Origin: Sphaerisporangium krabiense
GTDB taxonomy: Bacteria > Actinomycetota > Actinomycetes > Streptosporangiales > Streptosporangiaceae
Direction of reading: 5' to 3'
NCBI RefSeq assembly: GCF_014200435.1
Contig: NZ_JACHBR010000001.1
Span: 2,046,001-2,110,000 of the forward strand
Length of the DNA stretch: 64,000 bases
Of this stretch, positions 26,340-34,726 are shown in pieces; the stretch's first letter is position 1; each line of letters begins with the position of its first letter. Made by a program: the position numbers and the translations under genes. The notes below the pieces were generated by a model, which saw only the letters and a program-made list of their open reading frames with translations, made no database searches and was not told the DNA's origin.

Positions 26340-26987
26340 CCACTCGGGTCGTTCCAGCAGCTCGCCGACGTGGGTCAGGAAGCGGGCCGCCGGCACGCCG
26401 TCCACGACCCGGTGGTCGCACGACAGCGTGAGGGTGAGTCGGGAGCCGCGGGCCGATCCCACGGCGAGGATCGCCGCCTGCGGCGGCAGGACCATCGCCT
26501 GGAACCTGGTGACGCCGAACGGGCCGAGGTTGGAGATCGTGAACGTCGCCGTGAAGAGCTCCGCCGGGCGCAGCGTCCCTTTCCTGGCGGCCTCGGTCAG
26601 CCGGACCCGTTCCGCGGCGAGCTCGGGGAGGCCCTTCGTGTCGGCCCCCTGGATCACCGGCGTGATCAGCCCGTCGTCGAGCCCGACGACGAAGGCGACG
26701 TTGACCTCGGGGTTCTCCACGATCGCGTCCCCGTCGAAGCGGGCGTTGACCACGGGGAACTCCCGGAGCGCGCGCGCCGAGGCCGCCACGAGCGCGTCGG
26801 AGTACGACAGCGCCGTCCCCGACGCGCGCAGCGCGGCCAGCGCCCCGGTGTCGATCTCCACGTCCACGCTGAACTGCGGGACCCGCGCGCTGGCCTCCAC
26901 CGTGCGCACCACGGCGGCGCGCATCCGCGACAGCGGCCGGCGCACCTCCGCCGTCTGCTCGGCCCGCCGGGTCTCCTGGCCGGTCAT
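26238..26987 (-). CDS. Dihydrolipoamide acyltransferase, catalytic domain only (E2), with IS-derived tail
   Basis: A 249-residue catalytic domain of a 2-oxoacid dehydrogenase E2. The active-site motif is DHRVVDGVPAARF with the His and Asp-Gly, preceded by FTISNLGPFGVTRF. There is no lipoyl domain and no clear E3/E1-binding domain: it starts almost at the catalytic fold (RRPLSRMRAAVVRTVEAS). The lipoyl domain is the separate gene just upstream, overlapping by four bases (ATGA). After EW at 26340 the last 33 residues are read from the TnpB element. The native end was EWFKEF and a stop overlapping the GlcG start. Whether the tail harms the trimeric core cannot be read. Confidence 0.85.
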   Translation of the reverse strand: MTGQETRRAEQTAEVRRPLSRMRAAVVRTVEASARVPQFSVDVEIDTGALAALRASGTALSYSDALVAASARALREFPVVNARFDGDAIVENPEVNVAFVVGLDDGLITPVIQGADTKGLPELAAERVRLTEAARKGTLRPAELFTATFTISNLGPFGVTRFQAMVLPPQAAILAVGSARGSRLTLTLSCDHRVVDGVPAARFLTHVGELLERPEWLTSSPRPKGEGSQPSQVGVPASPATAPGRTRNV

Positions 26988-27214
26988 GGGCTGAGGCGGG
27001 CGATGACGGCGCCGACCTCCACGGTGTCGCCCGCCGTCACCAGCAGCTCCGTGACCGTCCCGTCGCCGGGCGACTCGACCTCGGCGTCGACCTTCTCGGT
27101 CTCCACCGTGGCGACGGGCTGGCCCTCGGTGACGGTGTCGCCGACCTGGACGTGCCACTCGGTGATGACGCCCTCTTGCATTGACATGCCCCACTTGGGC
27201 AGCGTGATGTCCAT
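26984..27214 (-). CDS. Free-standing lipoyl domain protein
   Basis: A 76-residue single biotin/lipoyl-attachment domain. The lipoyl Lys is in VETEKVDAEVESP, with Lys about residue 41. MDITLPKWGMSMQEGVITEW is the usual start of an E2 lipoyl domain. It would carry the swinging arm between E1, E2 and E3 as a separate chain. It is encoded between E1-beta and the catalytic E2 with a four-base overlap to E2, so the E2 is split into two genes. The lipoyl synthase gene nearby may modify it. Confidence 0.88.
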   Translation of the reverse strand: MDITLPKWGMSMQEGVITEWHVQVGDTVTEGQPVATVETEKVDAEVESPGDGTVTELLVTAGDTVEVGAVIARLSP

Positions 27215-27235
27215 CCGTGTCCTTTCCGCGGGTCG

Positions 27236-28207
27236 TCAGGCGAGGGTCTTCATGACCGCGGCCCTGATCCTGTCCTCGTCCACCAGCACCCGCTTCTCCA
27301 GGACCGGCGAGAAGGGCACCGGCACGTCCTCCCAGGCCACGCGCTGCGGCGCGGACTTGAGCACGCCGTAGGCGTTCTCGGTGACGGTGGCGACGATCTC
27401 GCTCGCGGCCGAGCAGGTGAGCCGGGCGCTGTCGCACACGACGAGCCGGCCCGTCTTGCCGACGGACTCCAGGATCGTGTCGGTGTCGAGCGGCGCCAGC
27501 GTGCGCGGGTCCACGACCTCGGCCGAGACGCCCTCCTTCTCCAGCGCGGCGGCCACCTTGAGCGCCTTCGGCACGGTCGCGCCGATGGCGACCACGGTCA
27601 CGTCCGTCCCCGCGCGCTTGACGTCCGCGACGCCGAGCGGGATCGCGTACGGCTCCTCGGGAACCTCGCCCTTGGTGCCGCCGAGGACGAAGTCCTGGAA
27701 GTAGACGACCGGGTTCGGCTCGCGGACCGCGGACAGCATGAGGCCCTTGGCGTCGTACGGGGTCGAGGGCATGACGATCTTGAGCCCGGCGACGTTCATC
27801 AGCATCGGGTGCGGGTTCTCCGAGTGCTGCGCCGCGCCGGAGCCGCTCGGGCCCGTCGCGGTGAAGTACACGATGGGCAGGTCCACCTGGCCGCCGGACA
27901 TGTACCGCAGCTTGGCGGCCTGGTTGGCGACCTGGTCCATGGCGACGTAGAAGAAGGAGCCGACCATGAGGTCCACGACGGGCCGCAGCCCGACGGCGGC
28001 GGCGCCCACGCAGGCGCCGACGAACGTGGCCTCCGAGATGGGGGTGTTGCGCACCCTGTCCTCGCCGAACTCGCCGACCAGGCCCCGGGTGGCGCCGATG
28101 ATCGACCGGTCGACGTCCTCGCCGATCACCACGACGGAGTCGTCCTCGGCCATCGCCGCCCTCAGGCCCTCCTGCATGGCCTGGATGTAGTAGATCTTCC
28201 TGCTCAC
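27236..28207 (-). CDS. 2-oxoacid/acetoin dehydrogenase E1 beta subunit
   Basis: A 323-residue transketolase-fold subunit. It begins RKIYYIQAMQEGLRAAMAED and has the conserved GEDVDRSIIGATRGL, NTPISEATFVG and HSENPHPMLM blocks typical of AcoB/PdhB proteins. The C-terminal domain reads DVTVVAIGATVPKALKVA. With E1 alpha it decarboxylates a 2-oxoacid (pyruvate or branched) or cleaves acetoin using thiamine diphosphate. The GTG overlaps the E1-alpha stop by four bases with an AAGG site. Pyruvate and acetoin types cannot be separated reliably by eye. Confidence 0.88.
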   Translation of the reverse strand: MSRKIYYIQAMQEGLRAAMAEDDSVVVIGEDVDRSIIGATRGLVGEFGEDRVRNTPISEATFVGACVGAAAVGLRPVVDLMVGSFFYVAMDQVANQAAKLRYMSGGQVDLPIVYFTATGPSGSGAAQHSENPHPMLMNVAGLKIVMPSTPYDAKGLMLSAVREPNPVVYFQDFVLGGTKGEVPEEPYAIPLGVADVKRAGTDVTVVAIGATVPKALKVAAALEKEGVSAEVVDPRTLAPLDTDTILESVGKTGRLVVCDSARLTCSAASEIVATVTENAYGVLKSAPQRVAWEDVPVPFSPVLEKRVLVDEDRIRAAVMKTLA

Positions 28208-29241
28208 GAGCGGGCACCTTCCGTACGGTCGGCATACAGGTGGGCGAGCGCCTCGTCGGCGTCGGGGAACGGGCTGGCGTCGGCGAAGGCGACCGCGGCG
28301 TCCACGGCGGCCACTTCCTCGGCGTCGATCCGGTCGAGTTCCTCCTCGCCGGCGATCCCGGCGTCGATCAGCTGCCGGCGGAACCTCGCGATGGGCTCCT
28401 TGGTCCGCCATTCGTCCTGCTCGTCCTGCGGACGGTACTGGCCGGCGAACGCCTCCTCGCCCTCGTTGTGGCCGTGCCACCGGTAGGTGGCGGCCTCGAT
28501 CAGGCTCGGGCCCTCCCCGGCGCGGGCGCGGGCCACCGCCTCCTCGGTCGCCTGCCGTACGGCGAGCACGTCGTTGCCGTCCACCTGCACGCCGGGGATG
28601 CCCATGGCGGCGCCACGGTCGGCGATCTTGCCGGCGGTGAGCCGGTGCGTGGGCGTCCACTCGGTGTAGCCGTTGTTCTCGCAGACGAAGACCACCGGCA
28701 GCTTCCAGATCGCCGCGAGGTTCATCGCCTCGAAGAAGACGCCCTGGTTGGAGGCGCCGTCGCCGAAGAACGTCACCGTGACGTTGTCGCGGCCCAGCTG
28801 CTTGTCGCCCCAGGCGGAGCCGGTCCCGATCGGGATGCCGCCGCCGACGATGCCGTTGGTGCCGATGATGCCGAGGCTGAAGTCCACGATGTGCATGGAT
28901 CCGCCCTTGCCGCGGCAGTAGCCGTCCACCCTGCCGAACAGTTCGGCCATCATGCGGTCGACCTGCGCGCCCTTGGCGATCAGGTGGCCGTGGCCGCGGT
29001 GCGTGGAGGTGATGCGGTCGTCGTCCCGCAGCGCCGAGCACACGCCGACCGCGACCGCCTCCTCTCCCAGGTAGAGGTGGACGAAGCCGGGAAGCCTGCC
29101 TCGTTTGAACAGGAGCGCAAGCCGCTCCTCGAAACGCCGGATGCGCACCATCTGGCGCAGCATCTCCAGTTGCTCCTCGCGCGCGAGCGCGGCACCTCGC
29201 ATGACGTCGGTCACTGTGCCTCCGAACCGGCCGACCACCAT
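28204..29241 (-). CDS. 2-oxoacid/acetoin dehydrogenase E1 alpha subunit
   Basis: A 345-residue TPP-binding subunit. The cofactor motif is [20 protein letters not shown] to [24 protein letters not shown] and [10 protein letters not shown] are closest in style to AcoA of acetoin dehydrogenase, though pyruvate E1 alpha is similar. The ATG at 29241 is preceded by an AGGAA element; a GTG at 29214 behind GGAGG is a possible alternative. It is the first gene of the leftward dehydrogenase operon. The AT-rich stretch 29284-29300 upstream, facing a divergent SDR-lipA pair, is probably the shared promoter. Confidence 0.87.
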   Translation of the reverse strand: MVVGRFGGTVTDVMRGAALAREEQLEMLRQMVRIRRFEERLALLFKRGRLPGFVHLYLGEEAVAVGVCSALRDDDRITSTHRGHGHLIAKGAQVDRMMAELFGRVDGYCRGKGGSMHIVDFSLGIIGTNGIVGGGIPIGTGSAWGDKQLGRDNVTVTFFGDGASNQGVFFEAMNLAAIWKLPVVFVCENNGYTEWTPTHRLTAGKIADRGAAMGIPGVQVDGNDVLAVRQATEEAVARARAGEGPSLIEAATYRWHGHNEGEEAFAGQYRPQDEQDEWRTKEPIARFRRQLIDAGIAGEEELDRIDAEEVAAVDAAVAFADASPFPDADEALAHLYADRTEGARS

Positions 29242-29351
29242 CAGTTCACGTTCCTGCTGCTACGGCTCTTGGCCGACTGAGGATTTTTTTATAATATATA
29301 GCCCTAACTCCGCAAGGGGTGTCACGCTCCATATCCGCGAAGGGCCACAAA

Positions 29352-30152
29352 TTGGACATTCAGTCATCCCGATCGCTGGCAGGGCGCGTCGCCGTCATCA
29401 CCGGAGGCGCCCAGGGCATCGGCCGGGCCATCGGCGAGCGGTTCGCCGCGGAGGGTGCGACGGTGGTCCTGGCCGACCTCGCCGTGGACAGGGCCGCGTC
29501 CGCCGCGGCCGAGATCGAGAGGACCCACGGCCGCCCGGCCTTCGCGGTGCGGATGGACGTGGCCGACCCGGCGTCCGTCGAGCAGGCGGCCGACGAGGTG
29601 CGCGCCCGCGCCGGCCACCCCGACGTGCTGGTCGCCAACGCGGGAACACTGCTGCTCAAGCCCGTGCTCGACATCAGCCTAGACGAGTGGCGGCGTGTCC
29701 TGGACGTCAACCTGACCGGCGCGTTCGTCACGGCGCGCGCCTTCGCCGCGCGCATGGTGGAGCGGGGCGCCGGGGGGCGGATCATCTTCTCCTCCTCGCT
29801 GTTCGGACGCCGCGGCGGCAGGGAGAACGGCGCCTACTCGGCGTCGAAGTTCGGGGTGATCGGGCTGATGGAGTCGATGGCCGCGGAGCTCGCCCCGCAC
29901 GGCGTGCTGGTGAACGCGGTCTGCCCTGGCCAGGTGGCCACCGAGATGATCGACCGGCTGGTCGGCGAGCGCGCCGCGCTGACCGGAGCCGACGCCGAGA
30001 CCGTCAGGAGCGAGATGGTGGCGAGGATCCCCGTCGGCAGGCTCGGGTCGGTCGAGGAGATCGCCGACGTCTACGTCTACCTCGCCGGCGAGCTGAGCCG
30101 GTACGTGACGGGACAGTCCCTGATCGTCGACGGCGGCTGGACGGTGGGCTGA
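29352..30152 (+). CDS. Short-chain dehydrogenase/reductase
   Basis: A roughly 266-residue classical [18 protein letters not shown] near the N-terminus, VANAG, catalytic [10 protein letters not shown] and YSASK, and a C-terminal [12 protein letters not shown] chose TTG at 29352 because AAGGG lies seven bases upstream and eight residues then precede the first strand. A GTG at 29319 would add 11 residues but has its ribosome site too close. It is divergent from the E1-alpha gene and followed by lipA after two bases. In acetoin or diol operons such SDRs often interconvert diol and ketol, which fits the neighbouring E1 genes, as inference. Confidence 0.82.
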   Translation: MDIQSSRSLAGRVAVITGGAQGIGRAIGERFAAEGATVVLADLAVDRAASAAAEIERTHGRPAFAVRMDVADPASVEQAADEVRARAGHPDVLVANAGTLLLKPVLDISLDEWRRVLDVNLTGAFVTARAFAARMVERGAGGRIIFSSSLFGRRGGRENGAYSASKFGVIGLMESMAAELAPHGVLVNAVCPGQVATEMIDRLVGERAALTGADAETVRSEMVARIPVGRLGSVEEIADVYVYLAGELSRYVTGQSLIVDGGWTVG

Positions 30153-30154
30153 GC

Positions 30155-31117
30155 ATGGACACCCCGGACACCCGCGCCCCCGCCGCCGGCCTCCCGGCCG
30201 CGAACCCTCCGGCCCGGCGGGCCCTGCGCCTGGAGGTGCGCAACAGCCGGACCCCCATCGAGAAGCGGCCCGACTGGATCAAGGCCAGGATGCGCGTGGG
30301 CCCGGTCTCCCGCGAGCTGCACGATGTGGTGCGCTCGGCCGGCCTGCACACGGTCTGCGAGGAGGCCGCCTGCCCCAACATCCACGAGTGCTGGGAGGAC
30401 CGGGAGGCCACCTTCCTCATCGGCGGCGAGCGCTGCACGCGGCGCTGCGACTTCTGCCAGATCGACACCGGCAAGCCGTCCGGCTACGACCGGGACGAAC
30501 CACGCCGGGTCGCCGAGTCGGTCGCGCAGATGGGTTTGTACTACGCGACGGTGACCGGAGTCGCCCGCGACGACCTGCCCGACGGCGGCGCCTGGCTGTA
30601 CGCCGAGACCTGCCGCCGGATCCACGCGGCGGTCGAAGGATGCGGCGTGGAACTGCTCATCCCCGACTTCATGGGCGATCCCGAGCTCCTCGGCGAGGTG
30701 TTCTCCGCGCGCCCGGAGGTCCTCGCGCACAACGTCGAGACGGTGCCCCGCCTGTTCCGGCGGATCAGGCCCGGATTCCGCCACGACCGCTCGCTCGGCG
30801 TGCTGACGGCCGCGCGGAAGGCCGGCCTGGTCACCAAGTCGAACCTGATCCTCGGGCTCGGCGAGACCCGCGAAGAGGTCTCCGAGGCCATGCGGGAGCT
30901 GCTCGACGCGGGCTGCGAGCTGCTCACCATCACCCAGTACCTGCGCCCGAGCACGCGCCACCACCCCGTGACGCGCTGGGTGCGGCCTCAGGAGTTCGCC
31001 GACCTGCGGCAGGAGGCCGAGGAGATGGGCTTCGCCGGCGTCTTGGCGGGTCCGCTGGTCCGGTCCTCCTACCGGGCGGGGCGGCTGTACCGGCAGGCCG
31101 TGGCCGCCCGGTCGTGA
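30155..31117 (+). CDS. lipA: Lipoyl synthase (radical SAM)
   Basis: A 320-residue LipA. The N-terminal auxiliary cluster ligands are [12 protein letters not shown], the radical-SAM cluster is CTRRCDFC, and the C-terminal RSSY serine ligand is present, so both 4Fe-4S clusters can form. It inserts two sulfurs into octanoyl groups on lipoyl domains. It follows the SDR by two bases, likely by translational coupling as there is no strong ribosome site. Its place beside a dehydrogenase with a free lipoyl domain suggests a dedicated copy. No octanoyltransferase (LipB) or lipoate ligase gene lies in the window. Confidence 0.9.
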   Translation: MDTPDTRAPAAGLPAANPPARRALRLEVRNSRTPIEKRPDWIKARMRVGPVSRELHDVVRSAGLHTVCEEAACPNIHECWEDREATFLIGGERCTRRCDFCQIDTGKPSGYDRDEPRRVAESVAQMGLYYATVTGVARDDLPDGGAWLYAETCRRIHAAVEGCGVELLIPDFMGDPELLGEVFSARPEVLAHNVETVPRLFRRIRPGFRHDRSLGVLTAARKAGLVTKSNLILGLGETREEVSEAMRELLDAGCELLTITQYLRPSTRHHPVTRWVRPQEFADLRQEAEEMGFAGVLAGPLVRSSYRAGRLYRQAVAARS

Positions 31118-31142
31118 CGCCGCGCCGCGGGGCGGGCGGGGG

Positions 31143-31841
31143 CTAGTGCTCGACGAGCCCCCGGATCGCGGCGACCGTCGAGCGCACGTGCTCGGCGGAG
31201 ATGCGGTCGGCCCGCTCCGCGTCCTGGTCGCGGATGGCGTCCAGCAGCTCGGCGTGCACGTTGATCCACCCGCGGCCCAGCGTGGGGGCGATGGCCGAGT
31301 AGTAGAAGCGGGCCCGCTTCTTCATGCCCGCCAGGGTGGCGCCCAGCACCGAGTTGTGGGCCGTGGCCCAGATCAGCTCGTAGAACTGGACGTCCAGGAC
31401 GGCGAGCTCGTGGTCGTCGCCGCGCCCGGCGGCGTCGCGGCTGGACTCCACGATGCGGGAGAGCTCGGCGAGCTCCTGCTCCGTGCGGCGCGCGGCGGCG
31501 CGGGCGGCCGCCATGCCTTCGAGCTCGGCCCGCACGTCGAACAGGTCCTCGAGCTCCTTGCTGGTCCGCTCGCACACATAGGTGCCGTACCGGGGGCGGA
31601 TCTCGATCCACCCGGCGGCGTCGAGCGCGCGCAGGGTCTCGCGGACGGGGATGCGGCTGACGCCGTAGTGGGCGGCGATGTCGTCGGCGTGCAGACGCTG
31701 GCCCGGCTTCAGAGCGCCCTCGATGATCGCCTCTTCCAGCACCTGGTAGAGCTGGGCGGGCAACGTGCTCGACCCGGGCATGGCCAGTAATCCCTGCAGG
31801 GACGATGCCGCCTCTTCGGCGTCCCTCGCCTTTCGTGGCAT
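31143..31841 (-). CDS. GntR-family regulator with FCD domain
   Basis: A 232-residue FadR-subfamily regulator. The winged helix LYQVLEEAIIEGALKPGQRL, then VSRIPVRETLRALDAAGWIE, occupies residues 30-90. The C-terminal FCD domain (LFDVRAELEGMAAARAAARR, NVHAELLDAIRDQDAERADR) binds a carboxylated ligand in relatives. It is convergent with lipA and reads away from the transporter. An AT-rich 18-base stretch upstream of its start resembles one upstream of the amino-acid importer, so it may control the surrounding catabolic genes; this is inference. Confidence 0.87.
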   Translation of the reverse strand: MPRKARDAEEAASSLQGLLAMPGSSTLPAQLYQVLEEAIIEGALKPGQRLHADDIAAHYGVSRIPVRETLRALDAAGWIEIRPRYGTYVCERTSKELEDLFDVRAELEGMAAARAAARRTEQELAELSRIVESSRDAAGRGDDHELAVLDVQFYELIWATAHNSVLGATLAGMKKRARFYYSAIAPTLGRGWINVHAELLDAIRDQDAERADRISAEHVRSTVAAIRGLVEH

Positions 31842-31868
31842 CGCTCTCTCATCCGTCTAGGGAACCTT

Positions 31869-31886
31869 GAATAAACTATACACTTT
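31869..31886. promoter_or_regulatory. AT-rich element upstream of GntR gene, possible operator or promoter
   Basis: An 18-base AT-rich island lies 28-45 bases upstream of the GntR start. Read on the minus strand (AAAGTGTATAGTTTATTC) it matches 13 of 18 positions of ATAGAGTATAAATTATTT at 19042-19059, upstream of the amino-acid importer. Related AT-rich tracts occur at 21751-21767 and 29284-29300. They could be GntR sites or simply -10 regions. Confidence 0.3.
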
Positions 31887-32072
31887 CCGGCCCACACCGA
31901 CCCGCGGCGACGAACCCTCCGGCCGGGACGAGCGTGGGCACCGGCCTCATCCTGGAAGAACTGCCCTCCTCCCGTCCAGTCCCGGAGCGCGGGCACGGCG
32001 AGGGGCGGCACGCGGCGCGGCGGCGGACGGCCGGATTCCGGGGCGGCAGAGGCTTCTCTCCCGGCGGGGAAC

Positions 32073-32086
32073 GTGATATGGATCAC
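32073..32086. promoter_or_regulatory. CRP/FNR-like palindrome GTGA-N6-TCAC
   Basis: GTGATATGGATCAC is an inverted repeat of the CRP/FNR family type. It lies 48 bases before the leader peptide of the DAACS transporter. The location suits a regulator binding near the promoter, but no such regulator gene is nearby. Confidence 0.4.
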
Positions 32087-32133
32087 AGGAGAAACCGGAA
32101 TTATCCTACCGGGTAAGGAGGTTTTATCGCCTC

Positions 32134-32217
32134 GTGAGGTTCTTCCCGGTGACCGTGCGGCTCGTCGAGCGCCTGCACGTGGACCTGTGCCGCCTGAACA
32201 GTCAGCTCTGTCCCTGA
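32134..32217 (+). CDS. Cysteine-rich leader peptide of the DAACS transporter gene
   Basis: A 27-codon reading frame starts at GTG ten bases after AAGGAGG. Its second half reads RLHVDLCRLNSQLCP. This is the HVDLCR leader-peptide pattern seen upstream of sulfur and cysteine genes in actinomycetes, with two Cys codons near the end. It ends 75 bases before the transporter start. Between them, the paired GCATGC copies could form a regulatory fold. Ribosome stalling at the Cys codons when cysteine is scarce would alter transporter expression. Recognition rests on the motif and the strong ribosome site; the regulatory model is inference. Confidence 0.75.
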   Translation: MRFFPVTVRLVERLHVDLCRLNSQLCP

Positions 32218-32292
32218 ACGCAGTTTCCACTCCCTTCCCTCACCCCGCATGCCGCCTGGGCGCGAGCATGCCCTTTCGCCGGAGTCGCGTTC

Positions 32293-33591
32293 GTGAAGAA
32301 ACCCTCCTTCTCCCTGCAGTTGCTGCTCGGTCTGGTGGTCGGCGTCGCCCTCGGGTTCATCGCCCGCGCCGGTGGCGTCGCCTGGCTCACCACCACCCTG
32401 ACCGAAATCGGAAAGCTCTTCGTCCAGCTCCTCAAGCTCGCCGTCCCGCCGCTGGTCTTCACCGCGGTCGTCGTGAGCGTGGCCAACCTGCGCAACGTCA
32501 GCGGCGCCGCCAGGCTCGCGGGCAAGACGCTGCTGTGGTTCCTGGTCACCTCGCTGATCGCGGTGGCCTTCGGCATCGGCCTCGGCCTGATCCTGAACCC
32601 CGGCCAGGGCGTCACCATCTCCACCGCCGGCGCCAAGGCGGTCGACCTGGACGGCGCCGGGACCTGGCTGGACTTCCTGACCGGCATCATCCCCACCAAC
32701 ATCGCCACCGCGTTCACCGAGCTCAACGTCCTCCAGATCGTCTTCCTCGGGGTCGTCCTCGGCGCCGCCGCCCTGGCCGTCGGCGACCGGGCCGAGCCGT
32801 TCATCGCCTTCAGCCGCTCGGTCCTCGACCTGGTCCAGAAGGCCCTGTGGTGGGTGATCAGGCTCGCCCCGATCGGCACCGCCGCCCTGATCGGCAAGTC
32901 GGTGGCCTCCTACGGCTGGGACCTGCTCGCCCCGCTCGCCAAGCTCAGCGCGGGCGTCTACATCGGCTGCCTGCTGGTGCTCGTGGTGAGCTACCCGCTG
33001 CTGCTCGCCTTCGTCGGCAAGGTCAACCCGCTCACCTTCTACCGCAACGCCTGGCCCGCGATCGAGCTGGCGTTCGTCTCCCGCTCCTCGGTCGGCACCA
33101 TGCCGCTCACCCAGCGGGTCACCACCGACCGCCTGGGCGTGGACCGCGACTACGCCGCGTTCGCGGTGCCCTTCGGGGCGACCACCAAGATGGACGGCTG
33201 CGCCGCGATCTACCCCGCGCTCGCGGCGATCTTCGTCGCCCAGGTGTTCGCCGTCCCCCTGAACGCGGGCCACTACCTGCTGATCGCGTTCGTCTCCGTG
33301 GTCGGCTCGGCCGCGACCGCCGGCCTGACCGGCGCGATCGTGATGCTCACGCTGACGCTGAGCACGCTCGGCCTTCCTCTGGAGGGCGTCGGGCTGCTGC
33401 TGGCGATCGACCCGATCCTCGACATGATCCGCACCGCGACCAACGTCACGGGGCAGATGGTGGTCCCCGTCCTGGTCGCCCGTTCCGAGGGCCGGCTCGA
33501 CGAGGCCGTGCTGAACTCCCCGCCGCAGCCCCTCGACGACGCCCCCGCCACGATCCGTCCCGCCGCGGGGCCCGAGCCGGCCCCCGCCTGA
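32293..33591 (+). CDS. DAACS-family Na+ symporter, possibly for cystine
   Basis: A 432-residue dicarboxylate/amino acid:cation symporter with 8-10 membrane segments. FVSRSSVGTMPLTQRVTTDR and AVPFGATTKMDGCAAIYPA are the two re-entrant-loop and substrate motifs, in the positions of the SSS and NMDGT motifs of glutamate transporters. The GTG follows GGAG. The family takes up C4-dicarboxylates, glutamate or, in TcyP-type members, L-cystine. The cysteine-rich leader peptide upstream favours cystine or a sulfur amino acid, and a CRP-like palindrome lies in the promoter. The C-terminus has a Pro/Ala tail. Confidence 0.85.
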   Translation: MKKPSFSLQLLLGLVVGVALGFIARAGGVAWLTTTLTEIGKLFVQLLKLAVPPLVFTAVVVSVANLRNVSGAARLAGKTLLWFLVTSLIAVAFGIGLGLILNPGQGVTISTAGAKAVDLDGAGTWLDFLTGIIPTNIATAFTELNVLQIVFLGVVLGAAALAVGDRAEPFIAFSRSVLDLVQKALWWVIRLAPIGTAALIGKSVASYGWDLLAPLAKLSAGVYIGCLLVLVVSYPLLLAFVGKVNPLTFYRNAWPAIELAFVSRSSVGTMPLTQRVTTDRLGVDRDYAAFAVPFGATTKMDGCAAIYPALAAIFVAQVFAVPLNAGHYLLIAFVSVVGSAATAGLTGAIVMLTLTLSTLGLPLEGVGLLLAIDPILDMIRTATNVTGQMVVPVLVARSEGRLDEAVLNSPPQPLDDAPATIRPAAGPEPAPA

Positions 33592-33621
33592 CCCGGGCCG
33601 GACGTGCTGCCGACGTGAGGA

Positions 33622-33650
33622 ACATTCGTGGGACCACGGGCGAAGAATGT
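33622..33650. promoter_or_regulatory. Nested inverted repeats upstream of FMN reductase
   Basis: ACATTC (33622-33627) pairs with GAATGT (33645-33650), and inside it CGTGG-GA-CCACG (33627-33638) forms a second symmetric site. They lie 67-95 bases before the FMN reductase ATG. They are candidates for the operator of the HxlR-type regulator encoded just downstream. Confidence 0.35.
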
Positions 33651-33716
33651 GCCTTCTTCCGGTGTGGAGCCGAATGGAGGGATGATCCCTTCAATCCCCA
33701 CAGAGAAGGACGGGAA

Positions 33717-34274
33717 ATGACGCGAATCGCCATCATCGTCGGCAGCACGCGGCCGGGCCGGATCGGCCGCGGCGTGGCGGACTGGGTGTACCGGATCACC
33801 GCGAAGCGCACCGAGGCCGAGTACGAGATCGTCGACCTCGCCGACCAGGACCTGCCGCTCTACGACGAGGCCGTCCCCGCCGCCGTCGGCCGGTACGCCG
33901 GCGAGCACACCAGGCGGTGGGCCGAGATCGTGGAGCGGTACGACGGCTACCTGGTGGTCACGCCGGAGTACAACCACGCGCCGCCGGCCGCGCTGAAGAA
34001 CGCCTTCGACTTCGTCTACGCCGAATGGGGCGACAAGGCGATCGGCTTCGTCGGCTACGGCGCGGCCGGCGGCGCGCGCGCCGTCGAGCACCTGAAGCTC
34101 GTGGCGGTCGAGCTGAGCATCGCGCCGGTCTCCGCCCAGGTCGGGCTGCTGATCCCGGCCGACTTCCCGGCGTACCCTGAGTTCACCCCATTGGACGGCC
34201 GCGAGTCCGAGCTGGAACGCGTTCTGAACCAGCTGGAGTCCTGGTCGAAGGCACTGGCCGCCGTTCGCGCCTGA
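33717..34274 (+). CDS. NADPH-dependent FMN reductase family flavoprotein
   Basis: A 185-residue flavodoxin-like protein. The FMN phosphate loop is VGSTRPGRIGRGVADW, and VVTPEYNHAPPAALKNAFDF is the conserved isoalloxazine and dimer segment of ChrR/YieF/azoreductase-type enzymes. It would reduce quinones, chromate, azo compounds or free FMN with NAD(P)H. The ATG at 33717 follows AAGGA. The HxlR regulator gene lies 41 bases behind it, a common pairing for redox-stress or electrophile response. Confidence 0.88.
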   Translation: MTRIAIIVGSTRPGRIGRGVADWVYRITAKRTEAEYEIVDLADQDLPLYDEAVPAAVGRYAGEHTRRWAEIVERYDGYLVVTPEYNHAPPAALKNAFDFVYAEWGDKAIGFVGYGAAGGARAVEHLKLVAVELSIAPVSAQVGLLIPADFPAYPEFTPLDGRESELERVLNQLESWSKALAAVRA

Positions 34275-34315
34275 CCGAGCACGAGAGGCGGCGTTCCGGC
34301 GGGGAAGGAGCACCC

Positions 34316-34726
34316 GTGTCAGCAGGGTCAGCAGGCTCGGCACGGTCGGCAGGGTCCCGGCTGCCCGCCGACGTGGAACCCGGCGTGTGCGCCGCCTTCC
34401 GCGACGCCCTCGACCTGGTCGGCAGCAAGTGGGGAATCGCGATCATCGTGGCCGCCGGCGGCGGCCCGATCCGGTTCGCCGAGCTGCACCGCGCGATCCC
34501 CGGCATCAGCCGCCGCATGCTGACCCTCACCCTGCGCACGCTCGAACGGGACGGGCTGCTGGTCCGCACCGTGCACCCCACCGTGCCGCCGCAGGTCGAG
34601 TACGCCGCCACGCCCCTGGCCGAGGAGCTGTTCCGCTCCACCCGCGCCCTGTCGGAATGGGCGGAGAACAACCACGAGCGGATCGCCGCCGCCCGCGCCG
34701 CCTACGACGGGCGAGGGTTCGCATAA
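34316..34726 (+). CDS. HxlR-family transcriptional regulator
   Basis: A 136-residue winged-helix regulator: VCAAFRDALDLVGSKWGIAI, then RFAELHRAIPGISRRMLTLT and LRTLERDGLLVRTVHPTVPP, the standard HxlR (MarR-like) layout. It starts at GTG after AAGGAG. The usual early Cys of redox-sensing HxlR proteins is present (PGVCAAF). It probably controls the FMN reductase gene just upstream. Confidence 0.88.
   Translation: MSAGSAGSARSAGSRLPADVEPGVCAAFRDALDLVGSKWGIAIIVAAGGGPIRFAELHRAIPGISRRMLTLTLRTLERDGLLVRTVHPTVPPQVEYAATPLAEELFRSTRALSEWAENNHERIAAARAAYDGRGFA

Noticed and set aside
32073..33716. Long 5' extension of the FMN reductase frame
   Set aside because: It overlaps the leader peptide and the whole transporter in another frame. 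The ATG at 33717 with AAGGA begins the conserved flavodoxin-like fold.
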